A stretch of DNA of 64,000 bases from Eutypella sp. D-1 (GCA_023313575.1 JAJTTP010000007.1:1674001-1738000); one strand, 5' to 3'; shown: positions 48,753 through 61,600, counted from the first letter of the stretch. Numbers and translations are program-made. The notes: generated from the sequence alone by a model not told the origin.

Positions 48753-51134
48753 TCACCACACAGAGGCCCCCTTCACAAAGCCCTTATCGACAAACTCCCG
48801 GATATTCCCTCGCAGGCACTGCATCATGTACGCATCGGGCTCTTCGCCCCTTCCGAGGGCTTCAACAAGGTAGCCGTAATCGAGGGGCTCGAACCGCCTC
48901 GAGCATCGCGCCAACACCTGCCGCAGGATCGCGTTTCTAGCTCTCGGGTCTCGGCAGGCCTCCTCGAGCGCTAGGGCTAGCAGAGATTGCTTTGTCACGA
49001 AGGCGGCAGTGGTCTTGCGCTCTTCGCGGGCCAGCATCGAACTTAGCTCGTCGTCCCACCCACTCTCTGTGTCCGCCGCCGCCGGAGCCTCCACCTCATC
49101 CTTTCGCGAGTCCTCGTCCTTTAATTCCGCTACGATGGTGACGTACACCTGTCTCAGCTCTGCAAGCGCCCAGGGCGGGTCCTCCTGCCCTTCACCCCGG
49201 CCCTCGGCGCCAGCCTCGTTATCTTGCGAGGGTGGCGCCGTGCGGATGACTCCGGCACCACCAAGAGCCGCAGAAGTCGAGACCGCCGGCATCCAACGGT
49301 AGGCGAAGGGGTTGAGATCTCTGACCAGCCAGCGCGGCAGGGCCTCGTTGCCGAGGGATCTGGGGACGGCGCGTGCGCTGTCCCAGCCGACGATGCCGCG
49401 CACCTCGCCCTTGTCTGAGACGATGACGTGGTGGAGCTGGAGGTCCGGGTGCGCGAGGACAAAAGGTCTCAGCGGCCTAGACTCCGTCCCCTCCTCCTGC
49501 TCCGATTTCTGCCCGTCGTTGGTGTCGTTGCCGTGTTGGTCTCCTTCTTCTTTCCCCTGCACTTCGGACGGCTCCCTTAGCATCCCGACGAGGAGCCGCA
49601 ATAGTTCATGCACGCCGCGCGTTGCCTCCGTCTGAGGCGGGTACCCATCGAGCGGCGAGAGGTATGCGTCCCGCGGCTCCTTATAGGGCGGGGCGGCCGT
49701 ATACATCGGTGTTCTTTCCGGGCCTCTCTCCTCCTTCCATTGAGCATCACTCTCGTCGCCGGTTCCTGAACCTGCTTTATCACTCTTGAACCAGCGGTCC
49801 AGCATAGCCTGGACATCTAGCATCCTCGCGGGCGCCGCCGTAGTGGGGACGACGCCCAACCCACCCATCCCCGCGACGTTGCGATCGAGCACGACAGCGC
49901 CGCCTTGGTCCGTCTCGAAGCGCGATAACTTGAGCAGGTGGCTCGCGAGGCTTCGCAGCACCCTGCGACGGCGGTGCAGGATGTGCTTCGCGCTATAGAC
50001 GGGCCGATGGCCTCCTTTGTTCGCATTGCTACTGCCGTCATCCACGCCCTCGAACCAATACTCGTCGAGGCGTATGCCGTCGATGTGCTCCATGATGAGG
50101 TAGGGTGCGTGTAGGGCGTTATGAACTCCCGTGTGTGCTTGTATTGGTCTCGGGGCGGGGAACCTGTCTTCGTCCCCGTTGCCGCCAGCGTTGCCAAGGG
50201 TCCTCAAAAGCCTCAGCACAGCAGCCTCGCTCTGCAGGGCCTCGGCGCCCGCAGCGTCCCAGGTGTCTGGAGTTCCACAGACCGGGACCTTGACCATCCA
50301 GCGCGTGTCCCCGCCGCTACCGCCATCACTGCCGGGGAAGCACACAGGCCACAGCGCGTGCGCGGACCCAAGGATCGGGTCCCCGACCACGGGGGGCGCC
50401 ATGTAGGAAGGGGACGAGGTGCTGCTGCCGCTATCTGAACCCCCTGCACGTCTTGCCCCGGATGCCCGGATATCCCTGAGGACCTGTGTGCACAGCGCGC
50501 CGACGGCGGCCCGGTCGACCTGCGACAGGAGGGCGGCGAAATCGGCGCGTTTGCGCGGGGAGGAAGCGCGGCCGCCCTCGAGCGTCGGTATATACGGGTC
50601 CTCCGGGTCAGAGAGCGGCAGGGGCGGCGGGACGGTCGAGTGCAGGGGCAGCGCGGTGAGCAGGGCGTCGCGCAGCGGGGGTAGCGCCCGAGAGCCCTGT
50701 ATCCCGCGCTGTGCCTTTGTGTCTCCCACCGCCGTGGCGATGGCAGTGGTGGTGCCGCTGCCCCTGGAATGGTCCTGCCGGCCACGCCCCAGGAGTCGTG
50801 CCGCCAAGTTGACAGGTGGCAGCAGCAGCGCGAAGAGCCAGCGGAGATCGAGGCCTCCGACGAGGTCGACGTCGGAAGTGCAGCCGCGCAGGCGCCATGA
50901 GAGGCCGAGGATGAAAGAGAGCTTCGACAACTCCGACTTTTTACTCACGGTTTCGTTTTTCGTTTTGCTTTTGTTTCCGCCGAGGTCCCGGTCCCCTCTG
51001 CCGACGTGATGGCCGTTCCTGTCATTGTCCTGGCCCTTTCCCTTACTTTTTCCGGACTCTTCCAGCTCAGCGAGCCTGTGGTGTCGTGCCTGCCGCGCGC
51101 GGGCGACGTATTCGGTGATAGGGGCTGGTGGCAT
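48753..51134 (-). CDS. Large APH-like (aminoglycoside phosphotransferase-fold) protein
   Basis: A single exon of 793 residues. Residues 1-110 are basic and low complexity. The centre and C-terminal half carry the kinase-like fold common in fungal APH-family proteins: APYLIMEHIDGIRLDEYW as the hinge region, FVLAHPDLQLHHVIVSDKGE as the catalytic loop (near residue 560) and VRGIVGWDSARAVPRSL as the metal-binding stretch (near 583). The last part, with PRWLVRDLNPF and a run of Glu/Asp/Arg helices, is typical of fungal members. In most of the family the loop reads HxDxxxxN; here the Asn position is His and the usual IIDWE is IVGWD. The catalytic Asp is kept. Such proteins may phosphorylate small molecules, but most fungal ones have no known substrate. 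Confidence 0.75.
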   Translation of the reverse strand: MPPAPITEYVARARQARHHRLAELEESGKSKGKGQDNDRNGHHVGRGDRDLGGNKSKTKNETVSKKSELSKLSFILGLSWRLRGCTSDVDLVGGLDLRWLFALLLPPVNLAARLLGRGRQDHSRGSGTTTAIATAVGDTKAQRGIQGSRALPPLRDALLTALPLHSTVPPPLPLSDPEDPYIPTLEGGRASSPRKRADFAALLSQVDRAAVGALCTQVLRDIRASGARRAGGSDSGSSTSSPSYMAPPVVGDPILGSAHALWPVCFPGSDGGSGGDTRWMVKVPVCGTPDTWDAAGAEALQSEAAVLRLLRTLGNAGGNGDEDRFPAPRPIQAHTGVHNALHAPYLIMEHIDGIRLDEYWFEGVDDGSSNANKGGHRPVYSAKHILHRRRRVLRSLASHLLKLSRFETDQGGAVVLDRNVAGMGGLGVVPTTAAPARMLDVQAMLDRWFKSDKAGSGTGDESDAQWKEERGPERTPMYTAAPPYKEPRDAYLSPLDGYPPQTEATRGVHELLRLLVGMLREPSEVQGKEEGDQHGNDTNDGQKSEQEEGTESRPLRPFVLAHPDLQLHHVIVSDKGEVRGIVGWDSARAVPRSLGNEALPRWLVRDLNPFAYRWMPAVSTSAALGGAGVIRTAPPSQDNEAGAEGRGEGQEDPPWALAELRQVYVTIVAELKDEDSRKDEVEAPAAADTESGWDDELSSMLAREERKTTAAFVTKQSLLALALEEACRDPRARNAILRQVLARCSRRFEPLDYGYLVEALGRGEEPDAYMMQCLRGNIREFVDKGFVKGASVW

Positions 51135-52144
51135 AGCGAGGGCGCTTGGTTGTGGTGCTGCGTCCCTCTGTGTGCCTATTTACTAAGAAGTAATGTGATT
51201 GGGGGCTATGCAAGTACAAGGGGGAACTTCCAATAAATTGTGGGATTTTGGCCTACATGTTTCGTTTCGCTGGCGTCACCTATATGGTGTCATTACAGCG
51301 CTTTGCCAAGCTATCCTATTTTGACTATCTAGATTGTCGCATGTGGTGAGCGCTGGGATCCGCGTCCTATGGTCTAAGGAAGTGTCTCTTGTCTGTGTCC
51401 CTTAGCAACTGACAGGTCTACCGCGCTGTATCAGACAAAGGAGAGCGAACCCATGAGCCCGAAAGTGGGAACATTGCCATCCCCCAGATTCTTTATGCTT
51501 CTGAATTCGGAATCAATTCACGTGTAGCGTAGTAACTTCATTCAGAAAATCCAACCCTGACTCTTATCAAATACTCAAACTGCATTTGATAGGTTAGTGC
51601 AAAATAGGGGTTGTAAAGGGGGTTGGGGTAACGGAAAGTAAGCTCGTGGACTATGTAAATTCAATAGTTGTGTGAAAGCCACATTTATTGGGATTATTGA
51701 TAATGCGTAGACAACGCTGCAATGCGGAAAAGAAAAAAGGTTGAGAAAAGGAAATTATGCAGAACCTCCAACATCGATTCTAATGTGCCAGCCACGGACC
51801 AGAGGAAAAATGTCTATCCGCCTATCTATCGTATAGTATAGGAATGCTCCAGAGCCCCCCGTGGGACCCGTTAATAACCACGTCGCCGAAACCAAAAGAA
51901 AAGCATTTAATGCCACCCGCTACATGTGATAACGAGAACCGAGCGCCAGGCGCCTACTTGTCTCCCACTGTCTAAGAATAAAGCATCTAGAAAATCTACC
52001 TGGGCCATGGCGCGATATGCGCTGATTAAGAAATTTTCTTCATCGATAGTTGAAATAGAAAAGAGGGTAAAGCGCGGAAAAGACGAGCGGGTGCGGATCG
52101 TCATCGTGGGTCCATATCCCACTGCTGCGTAGTTCATGCGCTAC
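51135..52144. other. Intergenic, no gene seen
   Basis: This 1 kb holds the promoter side of the APH-like gene and the 3' flank of the phosphatase gene. Open frames are short and lack protein features. Confidence 0.55.
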
Positions 52145-53781
52145 CTAGGAGCTGAACCACCAGGCCCCGAGCCCTATAACGATTATGGTGACGAGGGTTA
52201 TGGCAGGCCTCGAGTTCGATACCAGTATGGACCAGCCAAGAGCGCGCTCCCAGTGTTTTACGAGGGCCCTATGGGCCCAGGCGTCGGGGTTGATAGGGAA
52301 GGGTAGCTTAATGCGGGGGTCGACAAGCCCGCCGTCCTCTTCTCTGTCGTCCTGTCCTTCTGCGTCTGCGCCCGCGTGGCGTGCTAACTCGGCCTCCACC
52401 ACGGCCTCCGTGGGGGCTAGCTCGTCGGTCGAGAGCATGGGGACACCTATTCGGAGGTACACTCCCCGGTGGTCGCTGGTTCGCACGGCGGGCAGAGCGT
52501 CATAAGCGCGGACGTCCATTTGAGGAGTCTTGGTGCGATCCGATGGGCTACTCGTTGTGGCCCCGTTCGTCCACCATGGGATGTCGAGGTAGAGGATGCG
52601 GTCGCACCAGCCGGGCCAGCGGTGGGTGGCCCACTTCCACTCTACCTCTTCACCTTCTAGGTCTCCTAACAGCTCAACCTCGTCATCGCTTCCTGAGTTC
52701 GGGTTTCTCGTGGTAGTCGTCGGAGTGCTCGAAGCAATCTTCAGCTTATACGTAGGCGGGAACCGTATCTCGGCTTCGCTCAAGCCTTGTAAGGTGCGGC
52801 CGGCACTCTTCTCAGCTGTAAGCTGGTCTCGCGACAGGAAGTGCGAGTAGTGATTGGGGCTAGACTCGTCAAGACTGGGGAAGACGGCGCCGGCCTCAGG
52901 TGATGTCGCCGATATGCGATAGTTGAGATCGCCCGAGACAAATAAGTGGCTTCCCGGCTTGTATATGCTGATATCATGTAGCGCTTTCTCCCTCATATTG
53001 CCTTGCTGATCCTGGCGCAGAAGCAAATCCCGCGCCTCATCTCTATCCTCTGATCCCTGCTGAGGTGATGTGAAATGCTTCTTGGGGTCCTCAAAGAGCA
53101 GCCCTGATACAATGGATGCCCAGTTCTTGTTTCGGGTTTCAAGATTCCACTCAAATGCCTGTAAGTGAGTGCTCACGAACGTCAGCTCCGTCTCGGCGCC
53201 CTCCTTGCCGTACAGAAATCGGAGGCCGATGGCACCTTTGTTAGCCATATCGCCGGCACCGAATCCGAGCTCGGTGGATTTGAGGTCGCTCACGGAAGAG
53301 GCAGGCCCAGGTGAAGAGCCATCGCCCTCGTGAGCGAACAGCATTATGGCGGTCATGCCGACATTGCGGGCCGTGAGTAGTCTGTAAGGGTTGTCTCTCC
53401 TGATCGAGGAGGAAGCGGAGGGGGAGGCCGAGACACCATCATGGAACTTGGCGGCGGCAAGGTTAATAGCTGATTCGTAGGGCTGGAAATACGGGTCCAA
53501 GACGTATGATCCTATGAAAGCCCGCGCAAGAGGCGCCATCTCCTGTAGGGAGCTACATTACGTATTAATGAGCATCTTGTGGACAACGCTGACAGCAACG
53601 AACGTAGAATAATCAGATGGTTCAAGACTTACACGACGATGAGCTCGGGGAGACTAGTGGCATTATTACTGAATGCATTATACAAGTGGTTCGCGAATAC
53701 CGGAGTGTTGATCAGACTCTTTCCGGCATTGAAGGTGAGGACGAAGATGTCGGCGGTTGGAGGGAGTGAAGGCGACGCCAT
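52145..53781 (-). CDS. Inositol polyphosphate 5-phosphatase-type protein with C-terminal membrane anchor (Inp54-like)
   Basis: Two exons, 53633-53781 and 52145-53552, give 518 residues. The 80-nt intron starts GTAAGT and ends GTAG, and the join gives ELIVVSLQEMAPL, which matches the family's conserved VVSLQE block. The first exon alone supplies the start of the fold (IFVLTFNAGK). The IPPc landmarks follow: MANKGAIGLRF, FVSTHLQAFEWN, GDLNYRI (near 255), WPGWCDRILYL and TSDHRGVYLRI (near 410). The final 20 residues are a hydrophobic tail (ITLVTIIVIGLGAWWF) for post-translational insertion, as in yeast Inp54, an ER-anchored phosphatidylinositol 4,5-bisphosphate 5-phosphatase. Catalytic residues appear present. 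Substrate is inferred from the family. Confidence 0.87.
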
Positions 53782-55046
53782 TTTTTATGAGATAGGCTAG
53801 TTTGTTATCCTTAGAAGACTTGGAAGATACCTCTCGAAAATACCTGTCTTCATGGGGATTTTATGCTATCTCAGTTAGCTTAGTTTGCCGCATATCCCAC
53901 GCCGCCGTAGGTTTATGCATATCATGATGGATCCCGTGTTTGTGTTTGTGTTTGTGTTTACTTGTTTGGTGTAAATTGGTGGGCATGGAAGTGGCATGGA
54001 TGAATTGGAGTTGCAACTGCCCTGGACTGCACTGCCCTGAACTGCAAGGATTCTCTGCAGTGGGGGTGAAAGGTGAAAGGGAAGGATCTACCCGACTACT
54101 TACCTGCTGCTGTACAACACTAGAATAGCAAGCTAGCTTTCTGTAGTTAGTTGAGCTGGTCGAGCTGATCGAGTAATGATTCGTCTGAAGCATGCATGTA
54201 TGTACACATCCATAGATAGAGGTATATAATGCTGTAGATACGTACTTACAACATTAAGTATCGGTTTAATATCTTTGTCTTTAAGAAAAGAGGGAAAATA
54301 TTATTATTCAAATCATAATCCCGAGTTCAACGTAACACCTTCGGTGCGGGGGAGTATCCTCATTTTATAACTAGCAGTCTCTCTGTTATTCCTTTAGTGT
54401 AGTTAATAATGATCTAGGCAGTTACTACAGATGTAGTACCATCAGCTGGTCTAAGCCACGGCCTTGACACCGGTATTGAATTACACTAAGACACCTTATG
54501 TGAGTACCCAGCCAGCCTAGGTAGCAGGGTAGGTGTAGTCACAGCCCGTGTGACCTCATCACAGCCCGATATGTACATAGCACCCCCACTGCATGTGAAA
54601 AATATCCTTGGATGCGAAGCATAGATTTGGGTAGTGACTAAGTGAACCATGTGCCCACGCCCGGGGGTGCCCGGGGGTGCCCGGGATGGCCTCATGATAG
54701 GGCAATAGACTTGTTGCAACTCACGAGAATCATATGTACTCACAATCGTTGCTTCCTTAAGTAAATTTCTTTGTTGTATGCGGGTTGGTTACCTACACGT
54801 AGGTACAGAGTACTTGGTACCTAGCTCTAAATAGTCTAGAATACCTTAAAACGGCTTAGTGTAAGGCTTAGGCCACAACCCGCTAACCAGCCTACAATTC
54901 AATTTCCCGAGATAAGATTTCGATAGGATTTTTTTGAACTTCTTCTCCTCATGTCCAATCACCATCGAGCAATACCTCTATAGACTTCGTCCAATACAGT
55001 CAACCAACACAAAAGCGGCTACCACTCCTTTTTGGCATATGCAGGA
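53782..55046. other. Intergenic between divergent genes
   Basis: This 1.3 kb lies between two divergent start codons and must contain both promoters. It holds a GTTTGT repeat near 53937-53960 and three GC-rich CCGGGGGTGC-type units at 54659-54684. No coding sequence is recognised. Confidence 0.55.
54659..54684. repeat. Short GC-rich tandem repeat
   Basis: Units of GCCCGGGGGT repeat two and a half times, in an otherwise ordinary spacer. Read directly from the sequence. Confidence 0.85.
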
Positions 55047-56045
55047 ATGAATTCCATTCTTACGCGCGCACTGCAGCCGCTCCGGCCGCTGTTTGCGGCC
55101 TCCGTATCGCGGCCCCGAGTCTCCGATGTAAACGACCTTCTTCATGGCGTTGGCGGAGCCGGAGCACGTGTCCGCCCCGTGCTCGGCGGGTCCCGCATCA
55201 CCAGCGGCATTTCCCCCGCAGTCTCTCCCTCCCCAACAGCATTCTTCCTCTTCTTCTCCTCATCCCCGGCCGCGCGGGCTAATGCGGCGACTGGTGTCAA
55301 AGCTCCTGAGGTCGATTGGTACTCTGACAAGTGGAGGGAGGCGCCATTACCGCGCGATCTGAGAAGGAAGCGAGAGCGCCTGGAGAAAGAGCGCGACAAG
55401 CTGAAGAAGCTACTTGACAAGAAGGGCCCCCAGGGCCTGCTCAGAAAGGACCGCGAAGACAAGCTGATGGAGCGCGAGCGCGTGATGAGGATTCGCCTGA
55501 TGGAGCAAGAGGGAAAAGTCATGCCTGGCTCGATAGAGGGACAGCAGATGATCCAGGACCATATAAATAAGTAAGTGCATATTACGGACATTTCCTTCCT
55601 CAACTTCCTGACCCCTGCCTCCGCCCCTTTCCCACCCACAACTACCCTCCCGCCGTCTCGCCATCAGGAGAAACATCCATATCTAACAAGGTTGGCCGTT
55701 CCCTTCCCTCGCCCCGCCAACAGGTTCACCCAAAAACGGCTTGATGACGCTCTGAAGCGGGCGCATAAAAAGATTGAGTCAGCCTTTAAGGACTTGGACT
55801 GGGATTTGCTAGTGTACACCCGGCGGAAGGCGAAGTGGGGGGCCAAGCAGGATAAGTTTGCGCGGAAGAGGGAGGAGAAGAGAGCAAGATATGAGCTCGC
55901 GGAGCTCGACCAGTTCGCGGACATTCCGATGCAAGAGGAAGAAGGGGAAGAACCCGACGTCTGGTCCACGTTGGAGAAGGGGTCGACGGAGGTGGGAAAG
56001 AATCAGGGCAAGGGGGGCCGTGACGATGATAAAGCGACATTTTAA
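55047..56045 (+). CDS. Unrecognised protein, probably mitochondrial, coiled-coil rich
   Basis: Exons 55047-55570 and 55724-56045 give 281 residues. The intron (153 nt) starts GTAAGT; the acceptor CAACAG was chosen because it joins HINK to FTQKRLDDALKRAHKK without a stop. Other AG sites nearby give stops or a less protein-like join. The first 60 or so residues (MNSILTRALQPLRPLFAAS) are basic and hydroxylated, like a mitochondrial presequence. Residues about 95-180 are strongly charged and helical (RRKRERLEKERDKLKKLL, REDKLMERERVMRIRLMEQE), and the second exon continues with RRKAKWGAKQDKFARKREEKRARYE. The tail is Asp/Glu-rich. The pattern recalls a mitochondrial ribosome-associated or assembly factor, but I do not recognise the family. 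Confidence 0.7.
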
Positions 56046-57190
56046 TATACATAAGCAATCGACCAACCACTCTACTACGCCATCACGAGACGTACATTAC
56101 CCTCCCTATATAGTTGATGAAGAAGATGTTCCTCTTGAGGACCCGTCTTCCGGTGAGATGTAGATGCCTGTCTAGTCCAGTTCATATGATGGGGCCTGGG
56201 GCAAGTGTTAGCAATCTTTGCTTTCCAGTAAAGGTCCCGGCTGGGAGGAAATCAGTGTACTGTGAGTTCCTCAAGGACACTGTAATGCATGCGGACGTGG
56301 GTTGGAGAAGAAACTTCGTGCGCCAATAACCATTACCCAAGCGGCTAAAGGCACCGACCCTGGTCTTAAAGCAGCATATTGCCACGCCATAAATCAGTTT
56401 TCATAAGTCGCTAGGCATGAGGTATTCTGACAAAGTTGCTATGCTAAGTAACTACTCGCCTTCCTCCCCCCTTTGGCCCGCGCCCGAGCTTCTCCCACAC
56501 TCTCTACCCAACCCACATGTCCAACACGTCACAATTGTCTCCCTGATCTTAACCTACCTATTCCATGTCGATATTATTCCGGCCCGCCTATAGCTATTCG
56601 TACGAACGAGCCTACACAGAAGGAAAATGGTCAGCCAGGTTTTCGAGGTCTCCCAATCTCGACCTCACCCGTCGACTTACGGATGATACGGCAGCAACAG
56701 CAACAGCAGTTGCGCGATCCATACCGGCTCAGCCTCATGCACACATCAATTCATGCACAAAGACTGGAACATCTCATAAGCATAGGAGAGGGGGTTGCAT
56801 GTCTAAGCCCCCTTACCCCTCCCGAAATATTGCAGTAGTAAGTAGGCTGGGCAGCTTCTATGGAACAAACGCAGCAGGGGGGGATAAAACGCTATGCAGC
56901 AAATTACTGTAAACAGACTCGATACCGATGAGACCAGCTTCAGTAGGTCCTCCTCGCCTACGAGCGGGGTTTAGTGGAACTATTCTCATGATGCGAAATC
57001 ACTAATTAGATAGGACAGAGGGAAACAGTACTGGACAAGAAAACTCAAATTAAGTAGGAAAATCCCAGCTACCTAGTGATTCAGCTATTAACTCGGGTAC
57101 CAATCTCCCCACGACTCCTAATTCCCTTGTAGGAATGTGCCATGCTCCTAACGCCTTACTTCTTGGCTATAGGCTCCGAAATCGCAATCT
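56046..57190. other. Intergenic, no gene seen
   Basis: This stretch lies between the convergent 3' ends of two genes. Frames near 56470-56910 contain Gln/Pro/His-rich translations but no domain and no convincing start context. Treated as non-coding. Confidence 0.5.
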
Positions 57191-58670
57191 CTAAAGGGTT
57201 CCCCGGGGCTTATTTGCTTTGCGATGACAAGTTCTGATAAATTGGAATAATTCAAATATATCCAAAGGGAAGTCTGGTTCCATTGCCATCGGATGATCAG
57301 GCATGGGATTGGCCTCCTTGATGCCATCGAGACTGGCCCCTGCTTCCTCGCACAAGTATCGAACCACGTCCGAGTTTCTGTTGCGATGTGCGATTTGAAC
57401 AGGCCTGAACCCCTCGCTGTTTTTGGCATTCACGTCTGCGCCTCGACGGTGAAGCTCTCTGACTATAGCGAGATATCGAGGTGACTCCGGTGGGCCTGCG
57501 CACGCAATGTGGATAGGCGTCCGGCCAACCTTATCGCTGATTTCTGGATTCGCTCCAAGTTCAAGGAGTTTTTTAAGCATTGTCTCGTCGTCGTCTGCCA
57601 AGGTTGCGTAATGCAGCGGAGTGAAGCCGGCTCTGGTGTCTTGAGAATTGAGAGAGACGCCAGATTGATATAAGAACTCCACGCACTTGACACTCCCCAT
57701 CCTGACGGCATAATGTACTGTGGTAGCCCCATTTCTGTCGGTGACCTCCAAGTCTGCTCCTTCAAGTGCAAGATACATCAAACAGCCCTTATCTTGGAGT
57801 TGCGCCGCAAAATGGACTGGTGAAACCGCTCCAACAGAAATGGACACATCCGGTTCCGCATCGTGTCGTATGAGATTGAGCACAATATCACCATTGTTCT
57901 CGAAATTTGTAGCCATATGCAACGGGGTATAGCCATGGTGGTCGGTCGCATTGATGGGGACGCCTATCTCATCCAGAAAACAGATGGAAGGGAAGGCGAG
58001 GTTGGCGGCCACATCGAAGTAGGCATTCTTGCCGCTTGCAGTCCTGGCATCAACATTGGCTCCATGTTCCTTGAGAAGCGTCATCAAGGGCAAATTAGAT
58101 CTACAGGCAGCATATATAAACGCAGTCTTGCCCTTGCCCATGATTCCGGGAGTATCAAGGAATTCCGACTTCAGTTCTTTCTGGTCGTCCTTGAACTCTG
58201 CCAAACATAGAGCGAGTGCGTCTGTGAACAAAGTCAGTTGGATGAATACCAAAAGCAGCTCGCACGCTTAAAAACAGAAGCCAGAAAAGAAAAAGAGAAG
58301 AAGAAAGCCCCATGCCGAATGATATAAATGTATCCACCACGACGATGACGGGTTGAAATAGATTCAACACCGTGAACTTACCACAGCAACTGTGAGACCC
58401 GCCGTCGGCACAGTAGTGGGCGATGGTTCGGTTCTCGCTGTCTCTAATGGAGCGGATGATGTCTGTGGTGGGCACGCCTTGCTTGTCGGCTTCCTCACGA
58501 ATCGCCTCAAGTGTTTCTTGGGCCTTTCCGTCCCGTGCTAGATGGAGAATTCTCAGCACACTGTCGGGTGCTGTAGGATTTATCGGACGCCCGGGTACTA
58601 GCTTCTTCGGATCCATGATCGCCAGATTAAGGCTTCTCAGTTTTCGGGATAAATCCTCTTGTGGATCCAT
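57191..58670 (-). CDS. Ankyrin-repeat protein
   Basis: Exons 58382-58670 and 57191-58221 give 439 residues. The 160-nt intron begins GTAAGT and ends TTCACAG; the join gives SHSCCDALALCLAEF. The first exon (about 96 residues) is helical and without a known domain. Residues about 115-390 hold seven or eight ankyrin units, for example KTAFIYAACRSNLPLMTLL, GYTPLHMATNFENNGDIV, SPVHFAAQLQDKGCLMYL, TTVHYAVRMGSVKCVEFL, FTPLHYATLADDDETMLK, RTPIHIACAG and FRPVQIAHRNRNSDVVRYL. Ankyrin repeats bind other proteins. No enzymatic domain is attached. Its partners and role cannot be told from the sequence. Confidence 0.85.
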
Positions 58671-61600
58671 CGTTGGCGTTGGATTTGTGCCTCTGGATTA
58701 CTGGTGAAGACTTGTGGAATTGTGAAGAAATGAGATGTAAAGGGACACAGCTTGCTCGCCGGCTTGGCTTCGGGTCGCCGCGAGTGTTTGCGGGGACTTT
58801 CCGGCTCACGATAGCTGAAGAATCATAAGACTGGTTAGCATGCTTCTCTGGGAAATCGTTAATTGATGTGGATTCTTACTGTGAAGTTCTTACTATGAGG
58901 TATTGTGGCCTTGGCCAGTGCAAAGAGTGCTAGTAGAGCTGGTGATGGATGAAAACGAGATGTCAAAGTGACAAGGTATGCTTGAAGAGGTTCGGAAACA
59001 CCAGTGTCTGTGGTGCTGCCGAAGAAGAAGTGGGAGATGAAAAGTAGAGAATGTAAGAAAGGGCGAGATATACTTTTAGTGATAAGTAATTGCCTAGTAA
59101 GGCCGCAATCAGTAGCAGAAAAGCTGCGATCGGTATTGAGCAGGTGGTACCTATCGACCGTATGGTCTGGAGATAGAGTAATACACCGAGGTTACCTAGG
59201 TACACATCTACAATATAGCGTATTAAGAAATTACCCCGCAGGCTTCGTCGCCCGGTCAATGGGATATAAGGTAGATGAAGCTACGGAGGGAAGATAGGCG
59301 CCGGGATGGACAACAGCTTGATGCGTCAAGCTGGCAAGCGTATAAGAGCGCAGCTACTCTTTACCACACCTCCAGGTAACACTGAGCTTGCCTGCGTATT
59401 GGAAGCTCTGCTAGTTATGTATTGTCCTAAAGAGGTAGCATATCCTAGTTGTATCCATGATACCCTCTTGTTATAGAGCGATCTATGCCCTATGCCCCCT
59501 GAAACATCTTGATGCCCCCCTAATTTGTACTGCAGTCCTCATGGCACAGTAGTAACCACCCGGCCGTTTTGAGTCGTCATCGTACATATCTAGAGAACCC
59601 CAGGATACCTAACGGTCAGAATCAAGTCACTGGTGTATACTATCTACCAGGTATGTAGATCAGAGGTTAGTCGCCACAGCTACTATCGTAGGGTTTCACA
59701 ATGGAACTGCTGCTATGCAAGTGGGTAGCAATTATGCCACTCGGCGCTTCTGCCCATTGAATACCCTACCCTTAGTCCTCAGTATGATTATGAGTTCGGC
59801 CCCCTCATGAATGACTCTATATTCCCCGTTGCTATGTACTATGAATTGATCTCTTTATACGATAGCTTTCTTCCCTTCCATGTCCTTCCTCATCTTGCAA
59901 AGCATCATCACCCCATTGACTAGGTTATTGTATCTTTGCATCCTTCGATGCTATGCTAGGAAGGAACGATTCATAGATAGACCTACCGAAAAAACCATCC
60001 CATCAGTAAATATACCTCGAAATCTATGAAGAGGGCATCGATACACACTATATTGCATTGTCCACCTAACCCACCTGCCCAACCACCTAGCCCCTTAGCC
60101 TCTGTCGCCCGAGATTATACCATGCCATCCCATTCCTCGGTCCTCTCCTCTCCCGTCCACCCGACTAACCGCATTCCACCCCCCCCCCCTACCCCCGGCC
60201 CCTAACCAGGCTAACCCACTCACTATTAACAAGCAGGCAAGACGAACACAAGGTGAGAAAGGAGTTTAAATCAGGGCTTGACCAACTAAGCAACTAAGTA
60301 AACGGTAAAAACTCGTGACACGTACATATAATACATATAGTATATACGTTGGCTAAGTATATATATGCATATGCTCGTCCGGTCGTCCATCCGCAAGTCC
60401 ATAGGCAACAGGCATGTCTAGGATCAAATATTGTTTTCTTCTCATCTGCTTTGGTCTAAGCAAGAAACAAGGACAAGAAATGGGTATGAAGGCGCTCTGA
60501 CTTAACCCCCCTTATACTTCACTGGCCCATTAATAGTTATTATGTGGTGTGCACATATAGATGGACAACACTACATCTCAATATGCACGTATGCTTGCTG
60601 TACAAAGTAGAACTGTTGGCGTAAGAGGGGGAAGGGATAGGTTGATAAGCTTGCTGTAGTCTTCATGCTTTCTTACCGGTACGGAGATATCAGTGTACCC
60701 ATGTTGGTTGAGGTCATACTCTTACTCGGACTACATTCAATCGAATTGCCATCGCAACAGCATAGCGATCTTGGCGTAGGCATTCATTACTGGAATCAAA
60801 TATTACGTTCAAACAAAATTTAATGAAAGTAACTCAATTTAGGCAACTACCTAGCGTGTATTGAATGGTCCACCTAGCCACCGCATCCATCACAAATGAC
60901 TCCGACCTGGAGCCGCTTTTTCCCCGCGCGACGATTGTACCTCGGAGCACAGAAAGTCATACCCATCCGAAGTGTTAGCCTTGGAGCATGAAGATACTCG
61001 CAAAGGTCTGTATGCCTTGCAATCGCAGTTGATGTGACGTGTCGGGTCGGTAAGTAGCTATTGTGAGAGATATGGCGGAGGTTTGGAGTCGGAGCAACAG
61101 ATAATGGATACGGGGCGTGCGAATGACGATTTTCGAGTGAGCCTGGGCCGCAGAGCCTCAGGTGCTACCCCAGAAAAATGGCAGTGACCATCATTCTATC
61201 GCCTGTATTGATGTAATGGCCCCCATAACTTGTTGGTCATCCGGGAAGGAACGTGGTCATCAGACGGTAGTCTTGTCGGTAACTTATGTCTACATCCGGG
61301 TTGGAAGAATGATCGTATCCTTTTATTGCCATTTTGAGGGCGGATGGGACAGTTCCAATGAGTAGGAAATAGGAAAGAAAACAGCGAAAAACTGAATAAG
61401 GAACCATGGAGAATGTTGTATAGGGCTGTTGCATCGCATCGACTATGCTGGAGCGTGCAGCATAGGCTCGAGGGACGAGCTTAAGCTCATCGACTGCAGG
61501 CGTCATTATGTCTCCGCCGTGTCTGAGAAAACACCGACAGCCGAGCCTTGATAATCCATGTCCTGGTTAACGACACTCCGAGCAGGTCAAAGTGCCGGGC

